This document shows, one piece after another, positions 33,931 through 44,460 of a DNA stretch of 64,000 nucleotides. Under the pieces are notes generated by a model, which saw only the letters and a list, made by a program, of their open reading frames with translations, was not told where the DNA came from and searched no databases. This DNA comes from Ursus arctos (lineage: Eukaryota > Chordata > Mammalia > Carnivora > Ursidae): contig NW_026622963.1 of assembly GCF_023065955.2 (NCBI RefSeq), positions 12,593,001 to 12,657,000 of the forward strand. Reading direction: 5' to 3'. The position numbers and the translations under genes are program-made. The stretch's first letter is position 1; each line of letters opens with the position of its first letter.

Positions 33931-34857
33931 TAAATTTTTTTAATTTAAATTTTGTTAGTTAACATACCGTGCAATATAGGTTTCTGGAGTAGAATTCAGT
34001 GATTTATCACTTTTATACAACACCCAGTGCTCATCACAAGTGCTGTCTTTAATACCCGTCCTCCATCTAGCACACACACCCCCCACCTCCCTCCATAAAC
34101 CCTCAGTTTGTTCTCTGTTGTTAAGAGTCTCTTATGGCTTGTTTCCCTTTCTCCTTTTTTTTTCCTTTAACCCCTTCCCATATGTTCATCTGTGTTCTTT
34201 CTTAAATTCCACATGTGAGTGAGATCATGTGGTATTTGTCTTTTTCTGACAGACTCATTTCACTTAGCATAATACACTCTAGCTCCATCCACCTGTTGCT
34301 AATGGCAAGATTTCATTCTTTTTGATGGTTGAATAATATTCCATTGTGTATATATACCATATCTTCTTTATCCATCTGTTGATCAACATTTGGTTTCTCT
34401 CCATAGTTTGGCTGTTGTTGATAATGCTACTATAAGCATCAGGGTGCGTCGTATACCCCTTTGAATCTGTATTTTTGTATCCTTTGGTAAATACCTAGTA
34501 GTGCAATTACTGGATTGTAGGGTAGTTCTATTTTTAGCTTTTTGAGGAACCTCCAAACTTCTCCAGAGTGGCTGCACCAGTTTGCATTCCCACCAACAGT
34601 GCAAGGGTTCCCCTTTCTCTGCATCCTTGCCAGTAACTGTTGTTTCTTCTTGTGTTGTTAATTTTACCCCTTTCTGAGAGGTGTAAGGTGGTATCTCATT
34701 GTGGTTTTGATTTGTATTTCCATGATGATGATGATGTTGAGTATCTTTTCATGTGTCTGTTAGCCATCTGGGTGTCTTGTTTGGAAACGTGTCTATTCAT
34801 GTCTTCTGCCCATTTCTTAACTGTATTATTTGTTTTATGGGTTTTGAGTTTGGTAAG
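33931..34857 (-). mobile_element. L1 3' end, antisense, with 19-bp duplication
   Basis: 3'UTR 'TGTTAGTTAACATACCGTGC', 'ACACCCAGTGCTCATCACAA', then the ORF2 C-terminus ([13 protein letters not shown] at about 34565-34603), truncated at 34857. A perfect 19-bp duplication TTAAAGAGCCTTTTCTTTT lies at 33912-33930 and 34858-34876. It is an older 3'UTR type than that at 21449. Confidence 0.93.
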
Positions 34858-34876
34858 TTAAAGAGCCTTTTCTTTT

Positions 34877-35082
34877 CTTTTGTTTTTTTTTCTTTAAAGA
34901 TTTTTATTTATTTATTTGACAGAGAGACAGCCAGTGAGAGAGGGAACACAAGCAGGGAGAGTGGGAGAGGAAGAAGCAGGCTCCCAGCAGAGCAGGGAGC
35001 CCGATGCGGGGCTCGATCCCAGGACCCTGGGATCATGCCCTGAGCCGAAGGCAGACGCTTAACTGAGCCACCCAGGCTCCCC
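34877..35082 (-). mobile_element. Can-SINE, antisense, 128 bp before window exon 4
   Basis: T-rich lead, 'AAAGATTTTTATTTATTTAT', 'GACAGCCAGTGAGAGAGGG', ending 'GAGCCACCCAGGCTCCCC'. The right flank TAAAGAGCTTTTTT (35083-35096) repeats the target of the preceding L1, so both elements used the same site. Confidence 0.92.
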
Positions 35083-35204
35083 TAAAGAGCTTTTTTATTG
35101 ACTATTTGAATGGAGTCATAAATCCGGAATTGTGGCATAGTTGCTCAAGTGTTTTGGGTTTTTTTTTGTTAACTCTCATAATTTAAACGTTTTAAATATC
35201 CTTC

Positions 35205-35210
35205 CAGTAG
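35205..35210 (+). promoter_or_regulatory. TUBGCP5: NAGNAG tandem splice acceptor of window exon 4
   Basis: CAGTAG sits directly before the exon. Splicing after CAG gives K-V-D-E at the junction, and splicing after TAG gives K-D-E. Both keep the frame and differ by one Val. The 1024-residue human length I recall corresponds to the second AG. Confidence 0.75.
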
Positions 35211-35325
35211 ATGAGACAGATGGCCGAAGCTGGCTGGAACAGCATGTGGTTCATCAGTACTGGACAGCCAGATCCTCAAGGTTTCCTCATAGTTTACATC
35301 TGCACTCCAATTTAGCCTCTGTCTG
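35211..35325 (+). CDS. TUBGCP5: TUBGCP5 window exon 4 (about residues 208-246)
   Basis: The donor is GTAAGA at 35326. The acceptor is a tandem CAGTAG (35205-35210). I placed the exon start after the second AG because it reproduces the expected K-D-E-x-D junction. It reads DETDGRSWLEQHVVHQYWTA, RSSRFPHSLHLHSN and LASV, ending with two bases of a Trp codon. It follows a 24.5 kb intron. It is the last exon before the conserved GRIP1 start, and the histidine-rich segment is well conserved. Confidence 0.94.
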
Positions 35326-36031
35326 GTAAGAAGCTAAGTTTTTCATTTAATGTGTAAATAGGAGAAACTTCGATGTTTTAGTATTTGCTTTTGATTTATG
35401 ATTTAAATACTTCCCTGAAATTTAAAGAAAAATTTTAGTGATTCTGATTTAACACATTTTTCAGTTATTTAATTATTTTAAAAATTAGATTATTATTTAA
35501 TTATAGCCTGTTTTTTGATTTGTTACTTTCAAAGCTAATGGAGTGGTATGAATTAGGCCATGATACATAGTTTTAAGCACTTGGTTATATCAGCAGTGAG
35601 TATAATAATTGGAATTGCTCTGGGGTGCCTATGTGGTTCAGTTGGTTAAGTGTCTGTCTTCAGCTCAGGTCGTGGTCCCAGGGTCCTGGGATTGAGCCCC
35701 ACATCGGGCTCCCTGCTCAGCGGGGAGCCTCCTTCTCCCTCTCCCCTCACCTCAGCAACCCCCCACACTCGTGCCTTCTTTCCCTATTTCTCTCAAATAA
35801 ATAAATAAAATCTTTTTTTAAAAAATTGGAATTGTTCTGAAAGTACTTATCTGAGAGTATTAGAGTTGATATGTAGAAATGAGTATGGGAGGGCATTTAA
35901 AACATATTATTATATTTATTCGCTTATTGGTTACTGCTTAAATTAACACTAAATGCATATATTCTTTAACGCATGTAATTTTACTTCATGAGAAACCTTT
36001 TCATTGACATTTGATGTTTGCTGTCTAATAG
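35326..36031. other. Intron between window exons 4 and 5
   Basis: One Can-SINE (35622-35823). The rest is AT-rich without recognisable features. Confidence 0.7.
35622..35823 (+). mobile_element. Can-SINE, sense
   Basis: GGGGTGCCTATGTGGTTCAG head, AATAAATAAATAAAATC tail, A-rich end. AATTGGAATTGCTCT (35607-35621) and AATTGGAATTGTTCT (35824-35838) flank it. Confidence 0.94.
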
Positions 36032-36121
36032 GGACCAACACTTGTATAGCAGTGACCCGTTATATGTTCCAGATGACAGAGTTTTTGTTACTGAGACACA
36101 GGTTATTCGGGAAACCTTATG
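36032..36121 (+). CDS. TUBGCP5: TUBGCP5 window exon 5 (about residues 246-276)
   Basis: The acceptor is GTCTAATAG (ending 36031) and the donor GTAAGA at 36122. It reads WDQHLYSSDPLYVPDDRVFV then TETQVIRETL, with both ends splitting Trp codons. The ETQVIRETLW segment is the GCP5 form of the conserved helix that opens the GRIP1 (GCP N-terminal) fold in Spc97/Spc98-family proteins. Confidence 0.95.
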
Positions 36122-36630
36122 GTAAGACCTATTAAGCTTAATTAATAGTGTAGAAGACTTTGTTACTGAGAAGCAGAATTTTGATATTTTAAGGAAAAGT
36201 ATTCATGGTTTCTTCACATGCATACTAAAAATGGGCCAGTAGGTTTAACCTAAAACCTTTCTAATGGGCACCTAAATGTAAATTGGGGAACTCAGAAAAC
36301 CCAAACTTCAAAGTCGATTGTGGAGATTGTGAGAATGTGATATGTTTACTTCTTTTCCATTTTAAATCATGTAGTATGCTATTTAATTAGATTACACCAT
36401 TATTTTCTTAATTACTGAGTTCAAAGAAAGGCTCCTAGTTTGCTAGGCAGAGTATGTCAGTGAGAACCTGTGTCCTATACCTGGAAACCAGGAATCTATG
36501 AATTTAGGTTGTGGGGAAAAAAAAAAAAAGAATTTAGATTGTGTTCACATAAAAATGAAAATGAGAAATGCAACATGTAGGCCTGGTACTACTAAGAGTT
36601 CCAGGTTCTGGTTCTCTCTGCCGCACAGGA
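36122..36630. other. Intron after window exon 5, repeat-free part
   Basis: Nothing recognised apart from an A-run at about 36518-36530. Confidence 0.6.
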
Positions 36631-39151
36631 TAATATTGACATCTTTTCTTTTTTTCCTGTTTTTTTGTGGTTTTTTTTGACACTTCTACAACTTCATTTT
36701 ATTTAAATTCAATTAGCCAACATAATTTCAAATGTAGTGTTCAGCAGTTCATCACCTGCATATAACACCCAGTGCTCATCACATCACATGCCCTCATTAA
36801 TGCCCATCACCCAATCACCCCATCCCCCATCCACCTTCCTTCCAGCAGCCCTTAGTTTGTTTCCTGTAGTCAAGAGTCTCTCATGGTTCTTTTCCCTCTC
36901 TTATGACTTCCCATTCAGTTTTCCCTCCCCTACCCCATGATTCTCTATGCTATTTCCCATAACTCCACATGTGAGTGAAACCACATGATAACTGTCTGTC
37001 TCTGATTGACTCATTTCACTGGCATAATACCCTCTGGTTCATCCACGTTGATGTAAATGGCAGGTATTCATCCTTTCTGATGGCTGAGTAATATTCCATT
37101 GTATATATATATACCACATCTCCTTTATCCATTCAAGTGTCGATAGACATTTCGTTTCTTTCCAGAGCTGGGCTTTTTTGGACATTGCTGCCAGAACATT
37201 GGGGTGCGGATGCCCCTTCTTTTCGCTCCATCTGTAACTTTGGGGTACATACCCAGTAGTACAATGGCTGGGTCATAGGGTAGCTCTATTTTTAATGTCC
37301 TGAGGAGATAAAGTATCCTGTCATCAGTGAAGAGAGAGTTTGACTTCTTTGCCAGTTTGAATGCTTTTTATTTCTTTTTGTTGTCTGATTGCTGAGGCTA
37401 GGACTTCTAGTACTGTGTTGAACAAAAGTGGTGAGAATGGACATCCCTGTTGTGTTCCTGACTTTAGGGCAAAAGGTCTCAGTTTTTCTCCATTGAGAAT
37501 GATGTTCACTGTGGACGTTTCGTAGATGGCTTTTATGATATTGAGGTATTTTGCTTCTATCCCTACACTGTGGAGAGTTTTATTCAAGAAAGGATGCTGT
37601 ATTTTGTCAAATGGTTTCTCTGATCAATTGAGAGTATCATATGGTTCTTGTCCTTTCTCTTATTAATGTGATATATCACGTTGATTGATTTCCGGATGTT
37701 GAACCACCCTTACATTCACTAGGTCGTGGTAAATAATCCTTTTAGTGTACTGTTGGATCCTGTTGGCTACTCTCTTGATGAGTATTTTGGCATCCATGTC
37801 TATCAGGGATATTGGTCTGTAATTCTTTTTGGTGGGGTCTTTGCTTGCTTCTGGGATCAAGCAAATGCTGGCCTCATAGAACGAGTTTGGAAGTTTTCCT
37901 TCGGTTTCTGTTTTTTGAAAGAGCATCAGAAGAATAGGTATTGTTTCTTCTTTAAACATTTGGTAGAATTCCCCTGGGAAGCCATCTGGCCCTGAACTCT
38001 TGTTTTTGGAGGTTTTTTATCACTGCTTCAATCTCATTACTGGTTATTGGTCTATTCAGATTGTCTATTTCTTCCTGTTTCAGTTTTGGTAGTTTATAAA
38101 TTTCCAGGAATGCATTCATTTCTTCCAAATTGCCTAATGGGATGTCGTTGCTCATAATATGTTCTTAAAATTGTTTGTATTTCCTTGGGTTGGTCCTGAT
38201 CTCACCCCTTTCATTCATGACTTTATTGTTTTGGGTCCTTTCTCTTCCTTTTGATAAGTCTGGCATGGGTTTATCAATCTTATTAATTCTTTCAAAGAAC
38301 CGGCTTCTAGTTTCTTTGATCTGTTTTACTGTTCTTCTGGTTTCTATTTCCTTGATTTCTGCTCTTATCTTTATTATTTCTCTTCTCCTGCTTATTGTGG
38401 GCTTGATTTGTTGTTCTTTCTCCAGCTTCTTTATGTTTAAGGTTAGCTTGTACATTTGAGATATTTCCAATTTTTTGAGAAAGGTTTGTATTGCAGTGTC
38501 CTCTTAGGACCACCTTTGCTGTATCCCAAAGTTTTGAACTGTTGTTTTTATTTTGATTTGTTTTTATGAATTTTTTACATTGTTCTTTAATTTCCTGGTT
38601 GACCTGTTCATTCTTCAGCAGGCTGCTCTTTAGCCTCCAGGTGTTCGAGTTCCCTCTAAATTTCTTCTTGTGATTGAGTTCCAGTTTCAAAGCATGTGGT
38701 CTGAAAATATGCAGGGAATGATCTCAGTCTTTTGGTATCAGTTGAGACCTGATTTGTGACCCAGTATGTGGTCAGTTCTTGAGAAAGTTCCATGAGCACT
38801 TTAGAGGAATGTATATTCTGTTGTTTTAGGATGGAATGTTCTATATATGTGTGTGAAGTCCTATCTGGTCCAATGTGTCATTCAAAGCTCTTGTTTCTTT
38901 GTTGATCTTCTGCTTAGATGATGTGTCCATTGCTGTGAGTGGGGTTTTAGAGTCCCCTGCTATTATTGTATTATTTTCCATGTGTTCCTTTAATTTGGTT
39001 ATTAATTGGTTTATATTATTGGCCACTCCCAAGTTAAGAGCATAAATATTTATAATTGTTGGATCTTCTTGTTTAAAAGACTCTCTAAGTATGATATAGT
39101 ATCCCTCTTTATCCTGTACTACAGTCTTTGGTTTAAAGTCTAATTTGCCTG

Positions 39152-39346
39152 GGGGCGCCTGGGTGGCACAGCGGTTAAGCGTCTGCCTTTGGCTCAGGGC
39201 GTGATCCTGGCGTTATGGGATCGAGCCCCACGTCAGGCTCCTCCGCTGTGAGCCTGCTTCTTCCTCTCCCACTCCCCCTGCTTGTGTTCCCTCTCTCACT
39301 GGCTGTCTCTATCTCTGTCTAATAAATAAATAAATAAATAAAAAAT
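39152..39346 (+). mobile_element. Can-SINE, inside the antisense L1
   Basis: GGGCGCCTGGGTGGCACAGC head with the CTCCTCCGC variant and five AATA units. A perfect 17-bp duplication AAAGTCTAATTTGCCTG lies at 39135-39151 and 39347-39363. Confidence 0.96.
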
Positions 39347-40175
39347 AAAGTCTAATTTGCCTGAAATGAGGATTGCTACCCCAGTTTTCTTTTGATGCTC
39401 ATTAGCATGGTAAATGGTTCTCCGCCCCTTCACTCTCAATTTGGAGGTCTCTTTACGTCTAAAATGAGTCTCTTCTTGACGGCATATGGATGGACGGGTC
39501 TTGCTTTTTTATCCAATCTGATACCCTGTGTCTTTTTAATTGAAGCAATTAGCACGTTTACATTCAGAGTAATTGTCGAAAGATATGATGTTGAAAGTAA
39601 TTGCCATTGTATTACCTATAAAGTCCCTGTTTCTTTAGATTGTCTCTGTTTTTGCTGGTCTTTGTTACTTTTGGGCTCTCTCTTTGCTTACAGGATGTCC
39701 CTTAATATTTCTTGCAGGGCTGGCTTAGTGGTTACATATTCTTCCAGTTTCTGTCTGTCCTGGAAGCTCTTTTTTATCTCCTTCCATTCTGATTGACAGC
39801 CTTCCTGCATAAAGTATTCTCGGCTGCATATTTTTCTCATTTAGCACACTGAATATATCATGCCATTCATTTTTGGCCTGCTGGGTTTCTGGATAGCTCT
39901 ATTGCCAGCCTTCCGTTTCTACCATTGTACGTTAAGAACCTCTTGTCTTGAGCTGCTTTCAGGATTTTCTCTTTATCTCTGAAATTTGCAAGCTTCCCTA
40001 TTACATGTTAGGGTGTTAATCTGTTTTTATTGATTTTGGTTGGGGTCCTCTCTACCTCGTGGACTTGAATGCCTGTTTCCTTCCCCAGAGTAGGGAAGTT
40101 CTCAGCTGTGATTTGTTCAATTATACCTTCTGTCCCTCTCTTTCTTTCTTTTCCCTCAGGGACTCCAATAATTCT

Positions 40176-40603
40176 TTTTTTGTTGTTGTTGTTGTTGTTG
40201 TTGTTGTTTTCCCCTAAAATATCATTTATTGAGTACAAATTGCTGACATAGTATTAGCTAAGAGCTTTACATGCTTTATAAATGTCTTGGAAACAAATAA
40301 AGTAAAACACTTATTTTACGTTTTTTTATTGTTAGTCACCATACAGTACTTCATTAGTTTTTGATGTAGTGTTCCATGATTCATTGTTTGCGTGTAACAC
40401 CCAGTGCTCCATGCAATTCGTGCCCTCCTTAATACCCATTACCGGCCTATCCCAATCCCCCACCTCCCTCCCCTCTGAAACCCTCAGATTGTTTCCCAGA
40501 GTCCATAGTCTCTCAATGTTCGTCTCCCCTCTGATTTCCCCACCTTCATTTTTCCCTTCCTTCTCCTAATGTCCTCCATGCTATTCTTTATGTTCCACAT
40601 ATG
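40176..40603 (-). mobile_element. 5'-truncated L1 with a 3' transduction, antisense
   Basis: Read on the minus strand: L1 3'UTR (40603 down to 40321) ending with its own AATAAA (complement at 40325-40330), then about 109 bp of non-L1 sequence (40319-40211) with a second AATAAA (complement at 40225-40230) about 14 nt before an A/AAC tail (40210-40176). GGGACTCCAATAATTCT (40159-40175) and GGGACTCCATAATTCT (40604-40619) flank the unit. The extra sequence resembles an old MIR/L2. Confidence 0.85.
40181..40208. repeat. (GTT)n tract from the L1 tail
   Basis: Nine GTT units follow a T-run. On the minus strand this is an AAC-patterned poly(A) tail. Confidence 0.95.
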
Positions 40604-42616
40604 GGGACTCCATAATTCTAATATTTTTTTTGTTTGGTGGCATTGCTGATTTCTTGATGCCTCCGCTCATGGTCCATTAGTTGTTTTTCCTCTCTTTTCC
40701 TTGGCTTCCTTCCTTTCTGTCAACTTGTCTTCTATGTCACTTACTCTTTCTTCTGCCTCATTTACCGTAGCTGTTAGCATCCAGTTTAGACTGCATTTTT
40801 AATTTTGGCCTGATTAGATTTCATTTCTACACTAAGAGATTCTCTAGTGTCTTTTATGCTATTTTGAAGCCTAGCTAGTAATTTTATAATTGTTATCCTG
40901 AATTCCAGCTCTGATATCTTACTTATATCCATATTGATTAGATCTGTAGCCGAGAATATTACCTGTGGTTCTTTCTTTTATTGTGAATGCCTCCTTCTAG
41001 TCATTTTGCCCAGAGAAGAATGGATGAATGAATGAGTAAACTAAAACTGTCAACAATGACCCAAGCGAAATACACAGTAGAGAAATCCCAGGAGGTCAGA
41101 AACCAAAACAGAAAAGAAAAAGAAGGAAAGAGAAAAAAGGCAGGGGAAGAGAGAATATAATCACCCAGGGTGGACAAGACAGGGTGATCCACTTGATCCT
41201 GAATGTATTTTGGTCTGTGTGTTAGAAGACACTAGATCCCAAAATTGTAAAGAGAATTGTACAGTTCTCTTTGTGAGAGAGAACTTGGATACATATAAAA
41301 ATAGAAATGGATACAGTGAGACTATATCTAAAAAATGCAAATGTAAAAAATGAAAGTTAAAAAAAGGCTTAAAAACAAAGAGTTGATAAAATAAGAAACT
41401 AGTTGAAAAGGGAAAAGGAAAAAAAGAAATGGAAAATTTTAAACTGAAAGATAATCGAATCATGAGAAAAAAAACTCAAATTCTGTATACTGTTTTCCCC
41501 TACCACTGGAGTTTTGCAGTTCTGTTTCATCCATAAACTTGCTGTTCACCTGTTCTTCCAGCTGGTCCTCTGAGGGAGGGGCCTGCTACGCTGATTGTCA
41601 GGTGTCTTTGCCCAGGCAAAGTTGCACTGCCCCTTGCCAGGGAGCCTGGCTCAGTGTAAGCTGGTTCTCTGTGTGGCTTTTGTTCCCGGAAGACTTTCCA
41701 TGCCTCTTTAGAGGGTGAAAATAAAAGTGACCGCACCTGCCTCTCTAGCCCCGGAGCTGAAAGATTTCACTGTGTGCCAAACTCTGCAGACTCCTACTGT
41801 GCGTGCCGACACTTATCCTCCCTGGGGAAAGGCGGAGGATTGCCAGGTCACTGTCCTTTGCTGGGCCCCTACATGGAGAGCAGTCACCAGATCAGGCAGC
41901 GGTTCTCAGTTTATTGCCAAGTGAGATGAGACCCCCCTCTCAGGCTCGCTGACCATGACCGGTTTCCCAGCTCCAGTGCTTGGGAACTCTACCAGCTCAG
42001 GTACCCCCGTTCTTTCTGTCACCCTGAGGATATTGAGCCCACACTGTCCCACCTTGGATTCTGCCCCATTTCACTACAGCACCTTTCAGGCAGGGACGTG
42101 TCTGACTGGAGCAGATTTCTAAAAGTTGTGCTTTTTTTTGTGCTCCGGGGCTAGATCACTTTCCAGTAGCTGGCTTTTGGAGGCTCCCTTCCCTGCTGTG
42201 TATCCTCCGATATATCCCCTCAGTTTCACTTCTCCACACTCCTACTTGCAAAAAGTGGTCGCTTTTCTATTTGTAGAATTCCAACAATTCTTTTCTTCGA
42301 TCTCAGATTGAATTCACAGGTGTTTAAAATGATTTGATGGTTATCTAGCTTAATTCAGGGGACCAGATAAAATGAGGTCCCCTGCTCTTCCACCATTTTG
42401 CCTCTCCTAATATTGACATTTTTAAAAAAATGGGAAGGTCTGTTTGGGCCATCACACAGTTGAAGAAATGCTTTGACAACACTATTTTGACTTCTCTCTT
42501 GAAATATCTTGAGTCTTAAGGTAATCAGATAAAAAGATGAATGCCTTCTATTTTCTAATTATCCGACCTCTTTGCCCCAACCCCCAATTCTGAATCTTTT
42601 ATTAAAATTTCTTAAG

Positions 42617-42965
42617 CATGGCTTGCAATGGCAAGGATGGAGCTAAGAGTGTATTATGCTAAGTGAATAAGTCAGTCACAGAAGGACAAATATCATATGA
42701 TTTCATTCATATGTGGAATTTGGGAAACAACAGTTGAATGTGTGAGAAGGGAGAAAAAAAGAAAAGGAGAGGAGGGAGGCAAACCATAACTGATTCAACA
42801 GAGTTGATGAAGGGAGGTGGGTGGATTGTGAGCTAATAAGGAAGACAGTTGTTATGATGCACACTGGGTATTATATGTAAGTAATGAATCACTAAATCCT
42901 ACTCCTGAAACCAATATTACACTATATGTTAACTAACTAGAATTTAAATAAAAATTTGTAAGGAA
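42617..42965 (+). mobile_element. L1 3' end, sense, just before window exon 6
   Basis: 'ATGGAGCTAAGAGTGTATTATG', 'CATATGATTTCATTCATATG', 'CACTGGGTATTATATGTAAG', 'GAATTTAAATAAAAATTTG'. AATTTCTTA occurs on both sides (about 42607 and 42967). AATAAA at about 42947 is in the same sense as TUBGCP5 transcription, about 90 bp before the exon. Confidence 0.88.
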
Positions 42966-43040
42966 ATAATTTCTTAGGTATTACTGTAGTGAATATTTTT
43001 GTAGACTTAAAGTACATTAATCTTTTTTATTCCATTTCAG

Positions 43041-43134
43041 GTTACTTTCGGGAGTAAAAAAGCTCTTTATATTTCAGTTGATAGATGGGAAGGTAACTGT
43101 GAGAAACAGTATTATAGTAACTCATTTGACTCAT
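43041..43134 (+). CDS. TUBGCP5: TUBGCP5 window exon 6 (about residues 276-307, GRIP1)
   Basis: The acceptor is TCCATTTCAG (ending 43040) and the donor GTAAGT at 43135. It reads LLSGVKKLFIFQLIDGKVTV then RNSIIVTHLTH and ends in phase 0. The L-x-G-V-K-K-L-F-I-F run corresponds to the start of the GCP N-terminal domain, used for lateral contacts between neighbouring GCPs. Confidence 0.95.
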
Positions 43135-43624
43135 GTAAGTTGTTTGTATTTATTTTAATTAATATTAAATAATAGGATTTATGTAAACCGTAGTTCTGTA
43201 ACTCTAAAACATTTTGCAGTATTAAAATTAATTATTAAATATACTTAAGATCCAAAAGACAAAATTAAATTGTCCATCTTTACAGTGCTAGAGAATTCTT
43301 TAATATTTTTGTTATATTTACATTTAGTTTCAGTTTGTGTTTTCTGCTTAATTCTGTCAATTCTGTATTGGGAAGCTGTGTACTATAAATTTTTTGCTTG
43401 TAGTACATTTATTTACCTTATATGTGTTTTTAAAAAGTATAAGCCACAATTCTATACTCTGTGGAAATTAATGCTTACATTATTTACTTTGAGTATAAAA
43501 CTATTTGTTTTATTTTTCTTATACTAAGCATACTATTTAAAAGTCACAAAATATTTTAGTGAGCGAGTATGTATTTGAATGTTTATAGAAGACTTCAAAT
43601 GTGTGCGGTTTGCTTCTGTTATAG
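43135..43624. other. Intron between window exons 6 and 7
   Basis: AT-rich, no recognisable repeat. The open frame at 43270-43527 is low-complexity and not a gene. Confidence 0.7.
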
Positions 43625-43871
43625 AGCTGTTTACGATCAGTGCTAGAACAAATAGCAGCATACGGCCAGGTTGTGTTTCGACTCCAGGAGTTCATCGATG
43701 AAGTTATGGGGCACAGCTCCGAAGGCATCTTACCTGGAAATGGTTCTCTTCCTAAGAAGTTGACTGAAGCTCCTTTTAGGACATACCAGGCTTTCATGTG
43801 GGCCCTATACAAATACTTCATTAGTTTCAAAAAGGAACTTACTGACATTGAGAAGTACATCATTAATAATG
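43625..43871 (+). CDS. TUBGCP5: TUBGCP5 window exon 7 (about residues 308-390, GRIP1)
   Basis: The acceptor is GTTATAG (ending 43624). It reads SCLRSVLEQIAAYGQVVFRL, QEFIDEVMGHSSEGILPGNG, SLPKKLTEAPFRTYQAFMWA, LYKYFISFKKELTDIEKYI and INN, ending in phase 1. The donor is GTATTT, a weak match to the consensus, but the following exon resumes at the exact residue expected. It encodes helices of GRIP1 plus a short Gly/Ser/Pro loop. It is the second longest exon in the window. Confidence 0.95.
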
Positions 43872-44199
43872 GTATTTAAATGTCCTTCCCTTTTACTCAT
43901 AAGACACATAAGTCATATTTTCAGTGCCATCTAGGTTATTAATTGATACAGTGTTTGTAAATAACATGACAAATAAGTAATACTCGTGATCATTTTAAAT
44001 CATTTTAAATTTGTGTTTTAAGCCATTCGTTCTCTAAAAATCCAATTAGTACAGAAAGTTTACAGTGAAAATTATTCTTCCTATGCTAATTCTCCAGCCA
44101 AGTACTCAGTTCCTCTCCCCAGAGGAGATAAGTCATAAGTTTCTTTTGCATTCTTCTAGAAATAATTTAAATATATAAAACAAGGCATATTCATATATA
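43872..44199. other. Intron after window exon 7, repeat-free part
   Basis: AT-rich. I see no element or conserved block here. Confidence 0.6.
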
Positions 44200-44460
44200 C
44201 CTACCTATTAGTCTATTAACTTCTGTCTTCAAATTATTCTCCAATTTAAATTTTGGGGAATATACCATTCAAAAATGTAAAACCTCTCCTCATTCTTTTT
44301 TACAAATTGAGTATTTAATTATGCAAATATATCATAGACCAGTCCTCTTTTGATGAATTTAAGTTGTTTCTGATCTTCAGTTGCCAACAGTGCTATAGTG
44401 ATAACCACTTACATGTAAGTATATTGTACACATGTGCAGCAAGTTATAGCATAAACTCTT
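44200..44460 (-). mobile_element. Old L1, left part (antisense)
   Basis: 'GATGAATTTAAGTTGTTTCTGATC' and 'CAACAGTGCTATAGTGATAAC' match the antisense 3' region of old mammalian L1s. It stops at 'TAGCATAAACTCTT' and resumes at 50089 ('TAGCATATATTCTTAATGGAATTCC'). Confidence 0.7.

Larger units (their letters stand above)
36643..42407 (-). mobile_element. Long L1, antisense, with internal deletion
   Basis: The 3' end is at 36643 and the 5'UTR start, the reverse complement of 'GGAGAGGCAAAATGGTGGAA', is at about 42407. TAATATTGACAT duplicated at 36631-36642 and 42408-42419 shows one insertion. ORF2 jumps at about 37305 from near its C-terminus to the FADD region (37310 onward), so roughly 1 kb is deleted. 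Readable pieces: reverse transcriptase 37324-37587 and 37663-37959, linker 38165-38690, endonuclease 38841-39550; ORF1 lies about 40010-40950 and the 5'UTR about 41000-42407. It hosts a Can-SINE (39152-39346) and a second L1 (40176-40603). Inactive. Confidence 0.92.

Noticed and set aside
43872..43879. Short extension of window exon 7 to the stop at 43877
   Set aside because: The donor is weak, but the following exon resumes at the exact expected residue.
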